64,000 nucleotides of DNA from Streptomyces sp. SID8352 (lineage in GTDB: Bacteria > Actinomycetota > Actinomycetes > Streptomycetales > Streptomycetaceae): the NCBI RefSeq assembly GCF_009862265.1, contig NZ_WWGX01000032.1, positions 1 through 64,000 on the forward strand. The letters run 5' to 3'. The position numbers and the translations under genes were made by a program. Positions 1-9,160 of the stretch are shown one piece after another (the first letter of the stretch is position 1; every line of letters begins with the position of its first letter). The notes beneath the pieces were generated by a model. It worked only from the letters and a program-made list of their open reading frames with translations. It ran no database searches and was not told the origin of the DNA.

Positions 1-1
1 G

Positions 2-436
2 GTCGAGGGCATCATCACCTACCACGACCCCTGCTACCTCGGCCGCCACAACAAGATCTACACCCCGCCACGCGAGATCATCGCCGCCGTCCCCGGCATC
101 CGCAACGAGGAAATGCACCGCCACAAGGAACGCGGCTTCTGCTGCGGCGCCGGCGGCGCCCGCATGTGGATGGAGGAGCGGATCGGCAAACGCGTCAACG
201 ACGAACGCGTCGACGAAGCCCTCTCCCTCAACCCCGACATCGTCTCCACCGCCTGCCCCTTCTGCCTCGTCATGCTCACCGACTCCGTCAACGGCAAGAA
301 GAACGACGGCAAAGCGAAGGAATCCATCCAGGTCGTCGACGTCGCCCAACTCCTCCTGGAATCCGTCAGAACCCCCACCGACCCCGCAGGCGAAGCGGAG
401 ACGGAGAACGCGCCGGAGCCCGAGCCGGCGAAGTAG
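2..436 (+). CDS. Fe-S oxidoreductase, CCG-domain C-terminus (partial)
   Basis: The gene enters from outside the window; only about 144 C-terminal residues are seen. The reading frame holds HDPCYLGRHN, then GFCCGAGGARMW, then ACPFCLVML. That is the cysteine-rich CCG signature (Cys, later Cys-Cys-Gly, later CxxC) of heterodisulfide reductase subunit B and GlpC-like proteins. The domain usually binds an unusual Fe-S cluster and works in electron transfer between a flavoprotein or quinone and a soluble partner. The last 30 residues are an acidic Pro/Glu-rich tail ending at TAG. A strong hairpin follows 37 bp downstream, so this is the last gene of its transcript. The N-terminal ferredoxin or membrane domain lies outside the window, so the exact substrate cannot be stated. 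Confidence 0.85.
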   Translation, partial: VEGIITYHDPCYLGRHNKIYTPPREIIAAVPGIRNEEMHRHKERGFCCGAGGARMWMEERIGKRVNDERVDEALSLNPDIVSTACPFCLVMLTDSVNGKKNDGKAKESIQVVDVAQLLLESVRTPTDPAGEAETENAPEPEPAK

Positions 437-472
437 CCGCCCGCGCCCGGCACTCCGCCCGGCACCGACGAC

Positions 473-506
473 CGGCGCCCCCGGGTCCCCCGACCCGGGG
501 GCGCCG
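473..506 (+). terminator. Hairpin terminator after the Fe-S gene
   Basis: A perfect 14-bp GC stem (473-486 with 493-506) closes a six-base loop, with no T-run. It lies 37 bp after the stop codon. T-less GC hairpins are the usual terminator form in Streptomyces. The rest of the 437-783 gap is C-rich low-complexity DNA; I see no other gene in it. Confidence 0.7.
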
Positions 507-783
507 CCGTCCCCGGGCGCCGCCCACGGGGGCCGGGGTGCCCGCCGGAACGGCGCCGGGGATGCCCGGGGCACGGGGCCGGGGACGCCCGGCCGCACGG
601 GGGCGAGGGTTCCGCTATCCCCCTCCCGGTCGGCGTGCTCCCCCACCCCCTAGGGGACGCGCGGTCGGGCGCCCGGGCCGCCTCCGGGAAGGCCCGTAAG
701 GGATGTCACAGCTCGGCCGCAAAGCCCGGCCGGGGCCGAGGGCTCCGGTACGCGGTGCGGCGGGAACGGGTACGTTCGAGGGC

Positions 784-1788
784 GTGGCTGGATTCAGGAA
801 CGGACGCGGCCGGGACGACGGCGCTCCTCACGCGCGACCGCAACATCCTCCGTACGGGCAGCAGGCGCCGCAGGGACCGTCGTACGGCGGCCCCGCCGCG
901 CCCAGGCCCCCGTACCCCCAGCAGCCGTACGGGGGCGGCGCCCCCGGCGGTTCACCCTGGCCGCAGGGGCACGCCGGGGGGCATGCAGGGGGCCACGCGG
1001 GGGGGCACGGGGAGCCGGAGTACTTCGGTGACGGCGGCTACCCCCCGGGCCCGCAGGGACCGCACGGCGGGCACCGTCCGCAGGGTCCGCACGGCGGGTA
1101 CGGGGCCCCCGCGCCCCAGCCCCCGTACGACCCCTACGCGGCCAACAACCCCGGCCACACGCAGGCGTTCGCGCTCGGGGAGGACCCCTACAGCCAGGGC
1201 GAGACCTACCGCGCGGGCGCGGCGGCCCCGCCGCCCGGTCCGTCCGGCCCCCCGCTGCGCTGGAAGGAACTGCTCAAGGGCATCGTCGTCGCCCCGAACC
1301 AGACCTTCCTGAGGATGCGGGACTACACGATGTGGGTCCCCGCCCTCGTCGTCACCTTCCTCTACGGCCTGCTGGCGGTCTTCGGCTTCGACGGGGCCCG
1401 CGAGGAGGCGATCAACGCCACCCTCTCCAACGCCGTCCCGATCGTCCTGATCACCGCCGTCGCGCTGGTGCTGAGCGCCTTCGTGCTCGGCGTGGTCACC
1501 CACACCCTGGCCCGCCAGCTCGGCGGCGACGGGGCCTGGCAGCCGACGGTCGGCCTCTCCATGCTGATCATGTCCATCACGGACGCGCCGCGCCTGGTCG
1601 TCGCGATGTTCGCCGGGGGCGACGCGCCCTTCGTGCAGTTGCTCGGCTGGGCAACCTGGATCGCGGGCGGTGCGCTGCTCACCCTGATGGTCGGCCGCTC
1701 CCACGACCTGCCGTGGCCGAGGGCGCTGGGCGCGTCCGCGATCCAGCTCGTCGCGCTGCTGTCGATCGTGAAGCTCGGCACGTTCTGA
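784..1788 (+). CDS. Yip1-domain integral membrane protein
   Basis: Roughly the first 155 residues are a Pro/Gly/Tyr-rich, probably disordered cytoplasmic tail with repeats such as GGHAGGHAGGH and PHGGHRPQGPHGGYG. A membrane part follows, starting near LRWKELLKGIVVAPNQTF, with four to five hydrophobic segments. This is the layout of actinobacterial Yip1-family proteins. Their role is not established; the family name comes from eukaryotic Rab-interacting proteins. I chose GTG at 784 because the following residues (VAGFRNGRGRD) look like the usual start of the family. An in-frame ATG at 703 would add 27 residues of poor quality. The gene stands alone between two strong hairpins. Confidence 0.75.
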   Translation: MAGFRNGRGRDDGAPHARPQHPPYGQQAPQGPSYGGPAAPRPPYPQQPYGGGAPGGSPWPQGHAGGHAGGHAGGHGEPEYFGDGGYPPGPQGPHGGHRPQGPHGGYGAPAPQPPYDPYAANNPGHTQAFALGEDPYSQGETYRAGAAAPPPGPSGPPLRWKELLKGIVVAPNQTFLRMRDYTMWVPALVVTFLYGLLAVFGFDGAREEAINATLSNAVPIVLITAVALVLSAFVLGVVTHTLARQLGGDGAWQPTVGLSMLIMSITDAPRLVVAMFAGGDAPFVQLLGWATWIAGGALLTLMVGRSHDLPWPRALGASAIQLVALLSIVKLGTF

Positions 1789-1818
1789 GCCGTGGGGCCC
1801 AGCGGGGGCGGAGGCCAC

Positions 1819-1883
1819 CGGACAGGGACACGGCAAGGGCCCCCGGCGCCGCGCGCCGGGGGCCCTTGCCGTGTCCCTGTCCG
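1819..1883. terminator. 31-bp perfect inverted repeat, bidirectional terminator
   Basis: Arms 1819-1849 and 1853-1883 are exact reverse complements of 31 bp around a 3-base loop. The structure lies between the Yip1 gene and the converging phosphoribosyltransferase gene, so it can end transcripts from both sides. The rest of the 1789-2100 gap holds short direct repeats, for example a roughly 20-bp GACGTACCGTCCGCCCC unit twice near 2048-2090. Confidence 0.85.
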
Positions 1884-2100
1884 TGTCCGTGTGGGTCGTC
1901 ACCGTGGGGCCGTCCCCGGTGCCGGGGCGGGCGTACCGGGGCAGGCGTACCGGCGGGCGGGTTGCCATGAGGGCGGGCCGAGGCGGGCCCGTCGAGGCGG
2001 AGGTACCGGGGCGGGGCGGACGTGCCGAGGTGGCCGCCCCGCCCCGCCGACGTACCGTCCGCCCCGCCGACGTACCGTCCGCCCCGTCGGCGCCGTCTCC

Positions 2101-2598
2101 TCAGGCGTCGAGCACCTGGCCGCCGCGCCGCACCACGGGCGGGAGGACGCTCCACGGGAAGTTGATCCAGTCGTCGGTGCGCTTCCAGACGTACTCACAG
2201 CGGACGAGCGAGTGGGACTTCTCGTAGATCACCGCGCTGCGCACCTCGGCGACCGTGTCCAGGCAGAAGTCCCGCACCAGCTTGAGCGTCTTGCCGGTGT
2301 CGGCGACGTCGTCGGTGATGAGGACCTTCTTGTCGGAGAAGTCGATGACGTTCGGCACCGGCGCGAGCATGACCGGCATCTCCAGCGTGGTGCCGACCCC
2401 GGTGTAGAACTCCACGTTGACCAGATGGATGTTCTTGCAGTCCAGCGCGTACGCCAGCCCGCCGGCCACGAAGACGCCGCCGCGCGCGATGGAGAGGACG
2501 ACATCGGGTTCGTAGCCGTCGTCGGCGACCGCCTGCGCGAGCTCGCGGACGGCGGTGCCGAACTGCTCGTAGGTCAGGTTCTCCCGTGTCCCGCTCAT
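2101..2598 (-). CDS. Phosphoribosyltransferase
   Basis: This 165-residue protein belongs to the type I phosphoribosyltransferase fold. The PRPP-binding loop reads KVLITDDVADTGKTL (about residues 90-104), with two acidic residues followed by TGKT. VVLSIARGGVFVAGGLA (about 34-50) is the PPi loop. Members of this cytosolic xanthine/hypoxanthine PRTase-like group transfer the ribose phosphate of PRPP to a purine base; the exact base cannot be read from sequence. It starts at ATG 2598, 30 bp below the dcd stop on the same strand. The two therefore probably form a nucleotide-metabolism operon. The convergent 31-bp hairpin ends it. Confidence 0.85.
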   Translation of the reverse strand: MSGTRENLTYEQFGTAVRELAQAVADDGYEPDVVLSIARGGVFVAGGLAYALDCKNIHLVNVEFYTGVGTTLEMPVMLAPVPNVIDFSDKKVLITDDVADTGKTLKLVRDFCLDTVAEVRSAVIYEKSHSLVRCEYVWKRTDDWINFPWSVLPPVVRRGGQVLDA

Positions 2599-2628
2599 CC
2601 GTGTGCCCCACTCATCCGCGTGCCCTGC

Positions 2629-3204
2629 TCACACCTGGGTCCGGTGGAAGTTGAGGAAGGAGCGGGAGGCGGTCGGCCCCCGCTGCCCCTGGTACCGCGA
2701 TCCGTACCGCTCGCTGCCGTAGGGGTGCTCGGCCGGCGAGGTCAGCCGGAACAGGCAGAGCTGCCCGATCTTCATGCCCGGCCACAGCTTGATGGGCAGG
2801 GTCGCGAGGTTGCTCAGCTCAAGCGTCACGTGCCCGGAGAAGCCGGGGTCGATGAAGCCGGCGGTGGAGTGCGTGACGAGCCCGAGGCGGCCGAGGGAGC
2901 TCTTCCCCTCCAGCCGCGAGGCGAGGTCGTCGGGCAGCGTGATCACCTCGAACGTACTGGCCAGCACGAACTCACCGGGGTGGAGGATGAAGGGCTCGTC
3001 CCCCTCCGGCTCCACGAGCCGGGTGAGGTCCACCTGCTCGACCGAGGGGTCGATGTGCGGATACCGGTGGTTCTCGAACACCCGGAAGTAGCGGTCGAGG
3101 CGCACGTCGATGCTCGACGGCTGCACCATGGAGTCGTCGAAGGGATCGATACGGACCCGCCCGGCGTCGATCTCGGCCCGGATGTCCTTGTCTGAGAGAA
3201 GCAC
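2629..3204 (-). CDS. dcd: dCTP deaminase (probably bifunctional, dUMP-forming)
   Basis: This 191-residue enzyme is the usual length. Characteristic stretches are [51 protein letters not shown] and a C-terminal [15 protein letters not shown] lid. The Glu of VTLELSN is the expected catalytic residue. It deaminates dCTP on the way to dTMP. The [11 protein letters not shown] type of active site resembles the mycobacterial enzyme, which also hydrolyses the dUTP to dUMP, so bifunctionality is likely but inferred. The open frame runs further upstream, but GTG 3204 (V-L-L-S-D-K-D-I) is the correct start by family length. It is followed at 30 bp by the phosphoribosyltransferase. Confidence 0.95.
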   Translation of the reverse strand: MLLSDKDIRAEIDAGRVRIDPFDDSMVQPSSIDVRLDRYFRVFENHRYPHIDPSVEQVDLTRLVEPEGDEPFILHPGEFVLASTFEVITLPDDLASRLEGKSSLGRLGLVTHSTAGFIDPGFSGHVTLELSNLATLPIKLWPGMKIGQLCLFRLTSPAEHPYGSERYGSRYQGQRGPTASRSFLNFHRTQV

Positions 3205-3737
3205 GCACCGAGGATACGCAAAGCGCGCGGAGCGGCGACAACCAGCCGCCACCCCACGCGCCGGGTCCCGTGGGACATGCCCGCGCCTGCGCGCGTGCGC
3301 TACCGCTTGCGCGCTCCCACCGGCACGGCACTCCGCAGCCGCGCACACCGCGGACATCGGACGAGCCGACCGGGGCCGAGTCGATCGGCCTGCTGCATCG
3401 GGAACGAGCTGGCGGTGAACACGTGCCCATCGGCACAGCGGACGAGGGTGCGCTCCATCAAGTCCTTCAAGTCCCTTCCCCAAGAGCCGCGTCTGGCTGG
3501 ACTACCCTGACGACGAAAGCCACATTACGGGATGAAAGAGACTGCGCTCCAGGCGGCACTCCGCCCTCGCGGGCACCTGCCGGACGCGGCCCCACGGTAC
3601 GCCCCGAGCCGCCCCCGGCGCAGCCGGATCACCCCCTGAAACGCCTTCAGGCCCCACGGGGCGAAACGCCGGGGGCCTGCGATGGGGTACAGTGAGCGAG
3701 CATCCGGACACCGGCTCGACCGGCTCCGCAGTGCAAC
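3205..3737. other. Gene-free region between dcd and tRNA-Gly
   Basis: No convincing coding region is present. It must hold the leader of dcd on the minus strand and the promoter of the tRNA on the plus strand. A possible -10 for the tRNA is TACAGT at 3688-3693, 45 bp before the mature 5' end; no good -35 is visible. Short open frames here lack RBS and family features. Confidence 0.5.
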
Positions 3738-3811
3738 GCGGGTGTAGTTTAATGGTAGAACATCAGCTTCCCAAGCTGAGAGCGCGAGTTCGATTCTCGT
3801 CACCCGCTCCA
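3738..3811 (+). tRNA. tRNA-Gly(CCC), CCA encoded
   Basis: A full cloverleaf can be folded. The acceptor GCGGGTG pairs with CACCCGC (3801-3807), the D stem is GTTT/GAAC, and the anticodon stem is TCAGC/GCTGA around loop TTCCCAA. The T arm has loop TTCGATT. The anticodon is CCC at 3770-3772, reading GGG glycine codons. The discriminator is T at 3808, and CCA follows in the DNA (3809-3811). A terminator starts 8 bp later. Confidence 0.96.
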
Positions 3812-3818
3812 TGCGTAA

Positions 3819-3853
3819 CCCCCAGGTCGGCTGCCTGGGGGTTCTCTTGTTTT
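3819..3853 (+). terminator. Rho-independent terminator of tRNA-Gly
   Basis: Stem CCCCCAGG (3819-3826) pairs with CCTGGGGG (3834-3841) around a 7-base loop. It is followed by the T-rich tail TTCTCTTGTTTT. This is the most classical intrinsic terminator in the window. Confidence 0.92.
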
Positions 3854-4051
3854 CCAGACCGGTGGACGGGTGCCCACCGCGACCGCGGCGAGGAGGGCCC
3901 GGGACGCAAACCGGCCCGACGCGGTCGGGTCGCGCCGGGGGATGCGCGACGCGCAGGACCGCGGCGACCAACCCCGCTCCGGGGCCCTTCAGGCCGAGCG
4001 GAGGCGGTGCCGGCGAGCCTGAGGGCACCGGTGCGGGAGTGCCGCCGCTCG

Positions 4052-5386
4052 CTATCCCCGCATGCGGATCTCCTTGAACTCGACCATTTCTGCGATGATC
4101 GCAGAGATGAAATCCGATGCCTCCCCCACGTTGCCGGGCCGGGGCCGGGGATCATCACTCTCCGGGACCGGGGACAGGAAGGCGGTGGGGTCGGGCGCCG
4201 TCGGCGGCAGGGGCTGGGCGTCGCGGAGAATGAGCATGTCGGCCACCATGCAGGTCACCTCTCCTTCCTCCGTACGCCCGATCCAGACCGGGTACGAGCC
4301 GTCGCCCATGCCACTGGGATAGGCGACCAGGTTGGCTCCCGTGCCGGGATCGGTCGTCTCCCCCAGTTCGACGCCCTCCTTGCACAGTTCGATCAGGGCA
4401 CCACGTCCCGCCGCGTCCAGGAACGAGCCCGTGCCGCTGTCCACTCCGAAGCCGTAGAACTCACGCTCGCCCAGCAATCGTGTGTCCTGGCCGGGCCGGA
4501 CGGCGAGTTCCCAGCTCACGGTGGGCCTGTCGAGAACACGCAGCATGGCGGCGGTGGTCTCCCCCCACCCCGTGTCGTCCCACGTCATGGTGGCGAGCAC
4601 CACGGGATACTCGCCGGGCGGCACCGGCACGGTGAAGGGTTCGTCGCCCTCGCGCAGAGTGCCGGGGTCCGCCGCTATGACCGAGCCGGTGGGCAGCCGC
4701 AGGACACCGGCCGTCTTGGAAGCGGTGACGGTCGCCACGCCGCATTCATCGTCGGCGAAGCGGCTGCCCGGGGTGAACAGGGCCTCCAGGTGCCGAGGGC
4801 GGGCCCCTCTCGGGACGGACCACGCTCCGGCCGGGGATTCGGGCCGTTCCTCATGGGCGGCGGGCATGAGGGACAGGGCGTCATCGGCCGCGAATCCCAG
4901 CATCCGACCGTCGGCATACGCCGTCCAGTCGCCGAACCGCGCACGGAGCAGAGTCCGGTGCCGTTCCGGAAGGTTCGGCCGCATTTCCAGGCAGCCGCCG
5001 AGGCGCAGTTCGGCGCTCGCGTACTCGCCGACGGTTCTGGGGGTGAGGGTGAAATGCCAGCCCTTCCCCTCGAACTCCGGCTCGGCCGGGGACAGGTGGC
5101 GCCACTCCTCATAACGGCGCAGGTGCAGCAGGCCCGCCGCCAACTCCCGGTAGTCATAGGCGCGGACGCGTCGTTCCTGTTCGTCGAAGAGGAACACTCC
5201 GAGGTAGTGGTCCCTCCAGCTCACCTGAAGCAGCGCCCGCCGCCGGCCCCCACCGCCGAGCAGCACCGCGTACGGCTCTCCTGCCCGGTCGCGCTCGCGC
5301 GCCCGGTCCTCGGTCATCGTCCCCACGGGCATCCGCGCCTGCGGATCCCAGCCCGCGCAGTAGACGACATCGATCCGTGCACGCAT
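4052..5386 (-). CDS. DUF4241-domain protein
   Basis: This protein has 444 residues. The second half (about 215-400) contains FTVPVPPGEYPVVLATMTW, then REFYGFGVDSGTGSFLDAAG, and a DGSYPVWIGR segment. That is the layout of DUF4241 proteins. Their biochemical role is unknown; some members sit near polymorphic toxin genes, which suggests but does not prove immunity or regulation. No signal peptide or membrane helix is visible. ATG 5386 is preceded by GGAGGGGG at good distance. The first 200 residues are not recognised. It lies alone between the tRNA terminator and the HTH/coiled-coil gene, with 122 bp to the latter. Confidence 0.7.
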   Translation of the reverse strand: MRARIDVVYCAGWDPQARMPVGTMTEDRARERDRAGEPYAVLLGGGGRRRALLQVSWRDHYLGVFLFDEQERRVRAYDYRELAAGLLHLRRYEEWRHLSPAEPEFEGKGWHFTLTPRTVGEYASAELRLGGCLEMRPNLPERHRTLLRARFGDWTAYADGRMLGFAADDALSLMPAAHEERPESPAGAWSVPRGARPRHLEALFTPGSRFADDECGVATVTASKTAGVLRLPTGSVIAADPGTLREGDEPFTVPVPPGEYPVVLATMTWDDTGWGETTAAMLRVLDRPTVSWELAVRPGQDTRLLGEREFYGFGVDSGTGSFLDAAGRGALIELCKEGVELGETTDPGTGANLVAYPSGMGDGSYPVWIGRTEEGEVTCMVADMLILRDAQPLPPTAPDPTAFLSPVPESDDPRPRPGNVGEASDFISAIIAEMVEFKEIRMRG

Positions 5387-5508
5387 GAATCCCCCTCCGG
5401 CTCCAACGGTGGTGACACGTTAACCAGCACGTCCGACAACGGGAGCACGGCTCATCCCGGCGGGCGGGGCCGGCAGGCGGTGCCGGTCGGCCGCGTGGCG
5501 GTGCGGCG

Positions 5509-7863
5509 TCAGTGGCCCGGGCGGCGGTGGCGGGGCCGGCCCCGGCGGCGGGGCAGGGAGCCGCGGGGGGTTCCGGGGCGGGGGTCCCCGGGGCGTTCGG
5601 GCAGCCAGAAGCGGCGGGAGAACACCTTCTGCTCGTCCTTCGTGCGCAGCCGCTTCAGCTCCGAGGTGAACGCGCCCCGGTACCGGGCCCCCGCGCGCTG
5701 GACGAGGGTCGCCGCGTGGGCGTCGAGGCTGGCCTCCTCCAGGGCGAGGACGTGGCCGGCCACGGTCTCGGCCGGCAGCAGGGAGAGGCACACCTCCGTC
5801 AGGCGGTCGAAGACGAGGTCCCGCAGAGGGGCGAACGGGCTGTCCGCCAGGGCCATCTGGCGGAGCAGGATGGCGATCTCGCCGCCGTCCCGCTCCGCCC
5901 CGCCCCCGCGGAGCACCGCGTCGAGCTGCTCCGGGAGGTACGCCGAGGCGAGCGCCAGGACCAGCCGGGCGACCATCGCCGTCGGCATCGCGCGGGCGCG
6001 CACCAGCAGCGCGTCCGCCGTGAGTTCGGGGGCGCCGCCCTGGTGCAGGATGGCGAGGAACTGCCCGGCGTGGCCGGTGGGCCGGTTCTCCAGGGTGAAG
6101 GCCAGCACCGTCTCCGCGCGCTCGGGCAGCGCCACGTCGTTCAGCGTCCGGAACAGGAGCGCCGCGTCCCCGGGGCCGGTCGTCCCGGCCGCGTGTCCCA
6201 GCACCCAGCCGACCTCGTGGTGCCTCCCGTCGAGGGCGCGCAGCAGCGCGAGGAAGTCGTCCCGGGTCCGGGCGGCGGCCGAGACGACCAGCACGTCGCA
6301 CGCGAGCACGCCGTTGCCGGTCGCGTGCAGGTCGTTGATCAGGGTGGCCACGTCGGCGGGGGCGCGGGTCAGCGCGGCGCGTTCGAGCACCGCCGCGGCG
6401 GCCGTGTGGTTGCGCACCACGCGTAAGGCGGAGACGAGGGCCACCAGATGGCCGCTGCTGCACGACTGGGCGTTGTCGAACACGAAGTCGGCGTCCCGCA
6501 GCAGCCCCCGGGACGAGAGCGTGTCGATCAGCTCCGTGACATCGGTGGCCGGGCGTACGGAGACGGTCTCCGCCTGGAGGACATGGGTGAGGCCGTGCCG
6601 GCCGTTCTCGCCGAGGCCGCGGCCGATCTCCACGATGTCCGACACCGGGCGTTCGGCCGCCGCCGCGCGCAGGGCCAGCGGCAGCACGGCGGCCCCCGGC
6701 CCGGCCAGCACCAGCTCCACCGCCTCCAGCACCTGGGCCACCTCGCGCGTGGCGAGGAACGCGCCGAGCACCACGGCGACGTGCTCGGGAAGGTGTTCGC
6801 GGTGCAGGGCGGCCACGAACGCGGCGGTGTCGCGCGGGGTGTGCAGCCGGACCGACGCCTGCAGCAGCCGGGCGCCGAGGTCGCGCAGCCGGGAGCGTTC
6901 CAGTTCCGCCGCGAGTCGGCCGAGCTCGTCGACCGGGCGGGTGAGCACCAGGACGGGCAGCGCCGCCTGGGCGTGCGCCCCCAGTCCCGCCCCGTCCAGT
7001 CCGGCGAGCAGGGCGCCGACCTCCTGGACCGGCCGGGTCCTGCTGACGGAGGTGACCAGTTCGCTGGCCATGGCGCGCTGGGTCCGCGACTCCAGGTCGC
7101 CGACCACGCTGACCAGTTCCGGCACCGAGGCGGTGCGGTCGGTGGCCTCCAGCGCCGCCATCAGCGACGGGACGACCGCCGCCTCCTCCCAGAGCTCCTG
7201 CACGGTCTCCAGCTGCGATTCCAGGACGCAGCACTGGTTCTCCGCGGCGATCAGTTCGGCGCGGGTGACGGCCAGCACCTCCTCCAGATAGGTGATCTCC
7301 TGCCGGAGGTCCTGGCACTCTCGGCCCAGTTCCTCGTACTCGCCCTGCCACACGTCGATCTCGGCCCGGTGCGCCTGTGTCCGCCGGTCGAGTTCGACGG
7401 CGAGGGCGCGGCTGCGGGCCTCCGCCGCGGACAGCCGCCGCACGCGGTCGTGCAGCGCCTCCTCCAGGGCCTGGGCGTGCGCCTGCTTCCGCCGGGCCTC
7501 CTCGTCGGCCAGGGCGAGCTGGTCCTCCAGCTTCTGCCGCTTCCCGGCCGGCCTGTTGGACCGCAGCGCCTCGCGGTGCAGTTCCCGCACCCGCCGCTCG
7601 GCCTCGGGCGTGAGGGCCATCCCCTCCTCCCGGAGGTCGGCGACGAGGGTGGCGACGAAGTCCCACCCCGGGAGGCGGTCGCCCTTCAGGTAGCGGGTCA
7701 GGGTGCTGGGGTCCACGTGCCGCCGCGCGGCGTACCGCCGGACGCTCACCCCGAGCCTGAGGAAGATCATCCGCAGGTCCTCGACGAAGGCCCGCTTCTC
7801 CGGTACGAGGTCCTCCCCGAGCGGTGCCAAGCGCGCCGCGCCCACCGCGTCCCGTGTGCCCAT
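5509..7863 (-). CDS. HTH / coiled-coil / helical-repeat protein with a TTA codon
   Basis: This 784-residue protein starts with a Cro/XRE-like helix-turn-helix (about 25-70; core VRRYAARRHVDPSTLTRYLK). A charged alpha-helical stretch (about 105-215) with heptad-like KLEDQLALADEEARRKQ follows. The rest is a long array of helical units rich in Leu, Ala and Val. Large Streptomyces families share this layout; they are assumed to be DNA-binding or scaffold proteins, with no proven function. Codon 480 (6424-6426 on the plus strand) is TTA, so full translation should require the bldA tRNA. The last 30 residues are a Pro/Arg-rich tail. ATG 7863 is the start; a small membrane-protein gene diverges from it. 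Confidence 0.72.
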   Translation of the reverse strand: MGTRDAVGAARLAPLGEDLVPEKRAFVEDLRMIFLRLGVSVRRYAARRHVDPSTLTRYLKGDRLPGWDFVATLVADLREEGMALTPEAERRVRELHREALRSNRPAGKRQKLEDQLALADEEARRKQAHAQALEEALHDRVRRLSAAEARSRALAVELDRRTQAHRAEIDVWQGEYEELGRECQDLRQEITYLEEVLAVTRAELIAAENQCCVLESQLETVQELWEEAAVVPSLMAALEATDRTASVPELVSVVGDLESRTQRAMASELVTSVSRTRPVQEVGALLAGLDGAGLGAHAQAALPVLVLTRPVDELGRLAAELERSRLRDLGARLLQASVRLHTPRDTAAFVAALHREHLPEHVAVVLGAFLATREVAQVLEAVELVLAGPGAAVLPLALRAAAAERPVSDIVEIGRGLGENGRHGLTHVLQAETVSVRPATDVTELIDTLSSRGLLRDADFVFDNAQSCSSGHLVALVSALRVVRNHTAAAAVLERAALTRAPADVATLINDLHATGNGVLACDVLVVSAAARTRDDFLALLRALDGRHHEVGWVLGHAAGTTGPGDAALLFRTLNDVALPERAETVLAFTLENRPTGHAGQFLAILHQGGAPELTADALLVRARAMPTAMVARLVLALASAYLPEQLDAVLRGGGAERDGGEIAILLRQMALADSPFAPLRDLVFDRLTEVCLSLLPAETVAGHVLALEEASLDAHAATLVQRAGARYRGAFTSELKRLRTKDEQKVFSRRFWLPERPGDPRPGTPRGSLPRRRGRPRHRRPGH

Positions 7864-8076
7864 GTTCCACCCACCGTCCCCTCAACAGGCCCCAGTATCA
7901 CGCCCGTTGGGCCTTCCGGTGGCGAGCTTCCGTTGCCATCCGTGAACGGCAACGGTCGCGCCGCTGCCGACCTCGGGTGTCAACGCGGAGGGCGTTCCCG
8001 GCGGCGCCCGCGCCCGGCACGCTGGGGTCCGGGCCGGCCCACGGAGAACTCCGACACACGCGGGAGGAACGCGCAG

Positions 8077-8238
8077 ATGAACGATCACGGTGCCCCGGTG
8101 CGGGAACAGCCCCCGCCACCGGCCCCGCCGCCCCTCTGGCGGCGGCTCTGCCAGAAGGCGCTCCTGGGTGCCACCGGGGCGCTCGGCGCCACGGCGGTCA
8201 CCTGGCTGCGGGCCTGGTGGGAGGACCACAGCGGGTAG
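8077..8238 (+). CDS. Small single-span membrane protein (53 aa)
   Basis: This short gene starts at ATG 8077 after GGGAGG (8063-8068) at 8-9 bp spacing and ends at TAG 8236. It has a proline-rich N-terminus (EQPPPPAPPPLWRRL) and then one hydrophobic helix, KALLGATGALGATAVTWL, ending in RAWWEDHSG. No family is recognised. It diverges from the HTH/coiled-coil gene, with 213 bp of shared upstream DNA. The good RBS and membrane helix make it plausible, but it could be spurious. Confidence 0.5.
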   Translation: MNDHGAPVREQPPPPAPPPLWRRLCQKALLGATGALGATAVTWLRAWWEDHSG

Positions 8239-8960
8239 CCCGGGCCGGGACCGGGTGCCGGGCCGGGTGCCGGGCCGGGGCACGGGTCGCAACCCGGCAC
8301 CCGGAGGCCGGACCCGGGTGCGCCGCCCGACACCCGGGGTTCCGGGCCGCCGCCCCGGGGTTCCGGGCCGCCGCCCGGCACGCGGGACCAGGGGCCGGTC
8401 CGCCCGCCGCCCGGCACGCGGGAGCAGGCCGCCGCCAAAACCGCGCGGCGGCCGGAGCGACCCGGCACCCGGGGCATCACCGCCGGGGCGTCACGGCGGC
8501 CGAGGCATCACGGCTCCGGAATCGCCCGGCACCTGAGGCACCGTGGGACCAGGCCCTCACCGGGCCCGCTCGTCACCGGGTGCGGGACCCTGCGGGGCCC
8601 CGGGGCACGGTGGGTCCGGGCCCGCGCGGGCCCAGGTCGTCACCGGACCGGTACCGGCGCGGGCCCGGCCGCCGTCGGAAACGCGGAGCCGCGGCGCCGG
8701 GCGCCCGCCCGTGGGCCGACACGGGACCGGCCGCCCCCGCGCACTCGCGCCCCGGCAGCCCCGCGCGCGCGTCCCGGCTCCGGACCCGCACCCCACCCCG
8801 AGCCCAACGGCCGGTCCCGCACCGCTCCCGGGCCGGGCCCGGCGCCCGCTCCCCGGCCGGGCCGGCCACGGCCCCGGCGCACCCGCCCCGGGCCCCGCAC
8901 CGGACCGCTCCCGCGCGCGGTCGGCGGTCCCCGGCCCGACCACCCTGTCGGCGCGGGACG
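8239..8960. repeat. Gene-free, repeat-rich GC tract
   Basis: About 720 bp of nearly pure G/C with direct repeats. CCGGGTGCCGGG repeats near 8250-8280, and GGGGTTCCGGGCCGCCGCC occurs twice near 8335-8380, followed by CGCCCGGCACGCGGGA twice. Open frames cross it on both strands but have no RBS or recognisable protein. It forms the upstream flank of the cobalamin riboswitch, whose promoter must lie near its right end. Confidence 0.6.
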
Positions 8961-8962
8961 CG

Positions 8963-9116
8963 GGAAACGTACTATCGCCAGGTCATCGCCGCGACGGGAG
9001 ACAGGAAGCCGGTGCGAGTCCGGCACGGTCCCGCCACTGTGACCGGGGAGCGCGTCCGCTCCGCACGCTGTCGTGTGCGGAGGGGGGTCGACCCGGAAGT
9101 CAGGACACTGGTCCGT
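8963..9116 (+). promoter_or_regulatory. Cobalamin (B12) riboswitch
   Basis: Conserved core elements are present in order: GGAAGCCGGTGCGAGTCCGG (9004-9023), then CCCGCCACTGTGACCGG (the B12-box region, about 9030-9046), a variable hairpin arm with GTCCGCTCCGCACGC, and the closing AAGTCAGGACACTG (about 9097-9110). It lies about 45 bp before the GTG of the substrate-binding protein. Streptomyces cobalamin riboswitches normally repress uptake or biosynthesis genes when adenosylcobalamin is abundant. Here it should control the three-gene uptake operon downstream. Outer boundaries are approximate. Confidence 0.92.
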
Positions 9117-9160
9117 CGCGGGCCCATTCCGAGGAGCGCGGACTCCCCAGGAGGCTCTAC

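Noticed and set aside
703-783. Earlier ATG start of the Yip1-like protein
   Set aside because: The extra 27 residues look random, and the GTG at 784 begins the conserved AGFRNGRGRD-like start.
3525-4028. Open frame across the tRNA on the opposite strand (VTRIELALSAWEADVLPLNY)
   Set aside because: This peptide is a well-known artefact of translating tRNA genes in reverse.
3692-7291. Open frame of 1199 codons on the plus strand
   Set aside because: It crosses the tRNA, its terminator and two minus-strand genes in antisense. It is Arg/Ser/Pro-rich with no family motif; a by-product of high GC.
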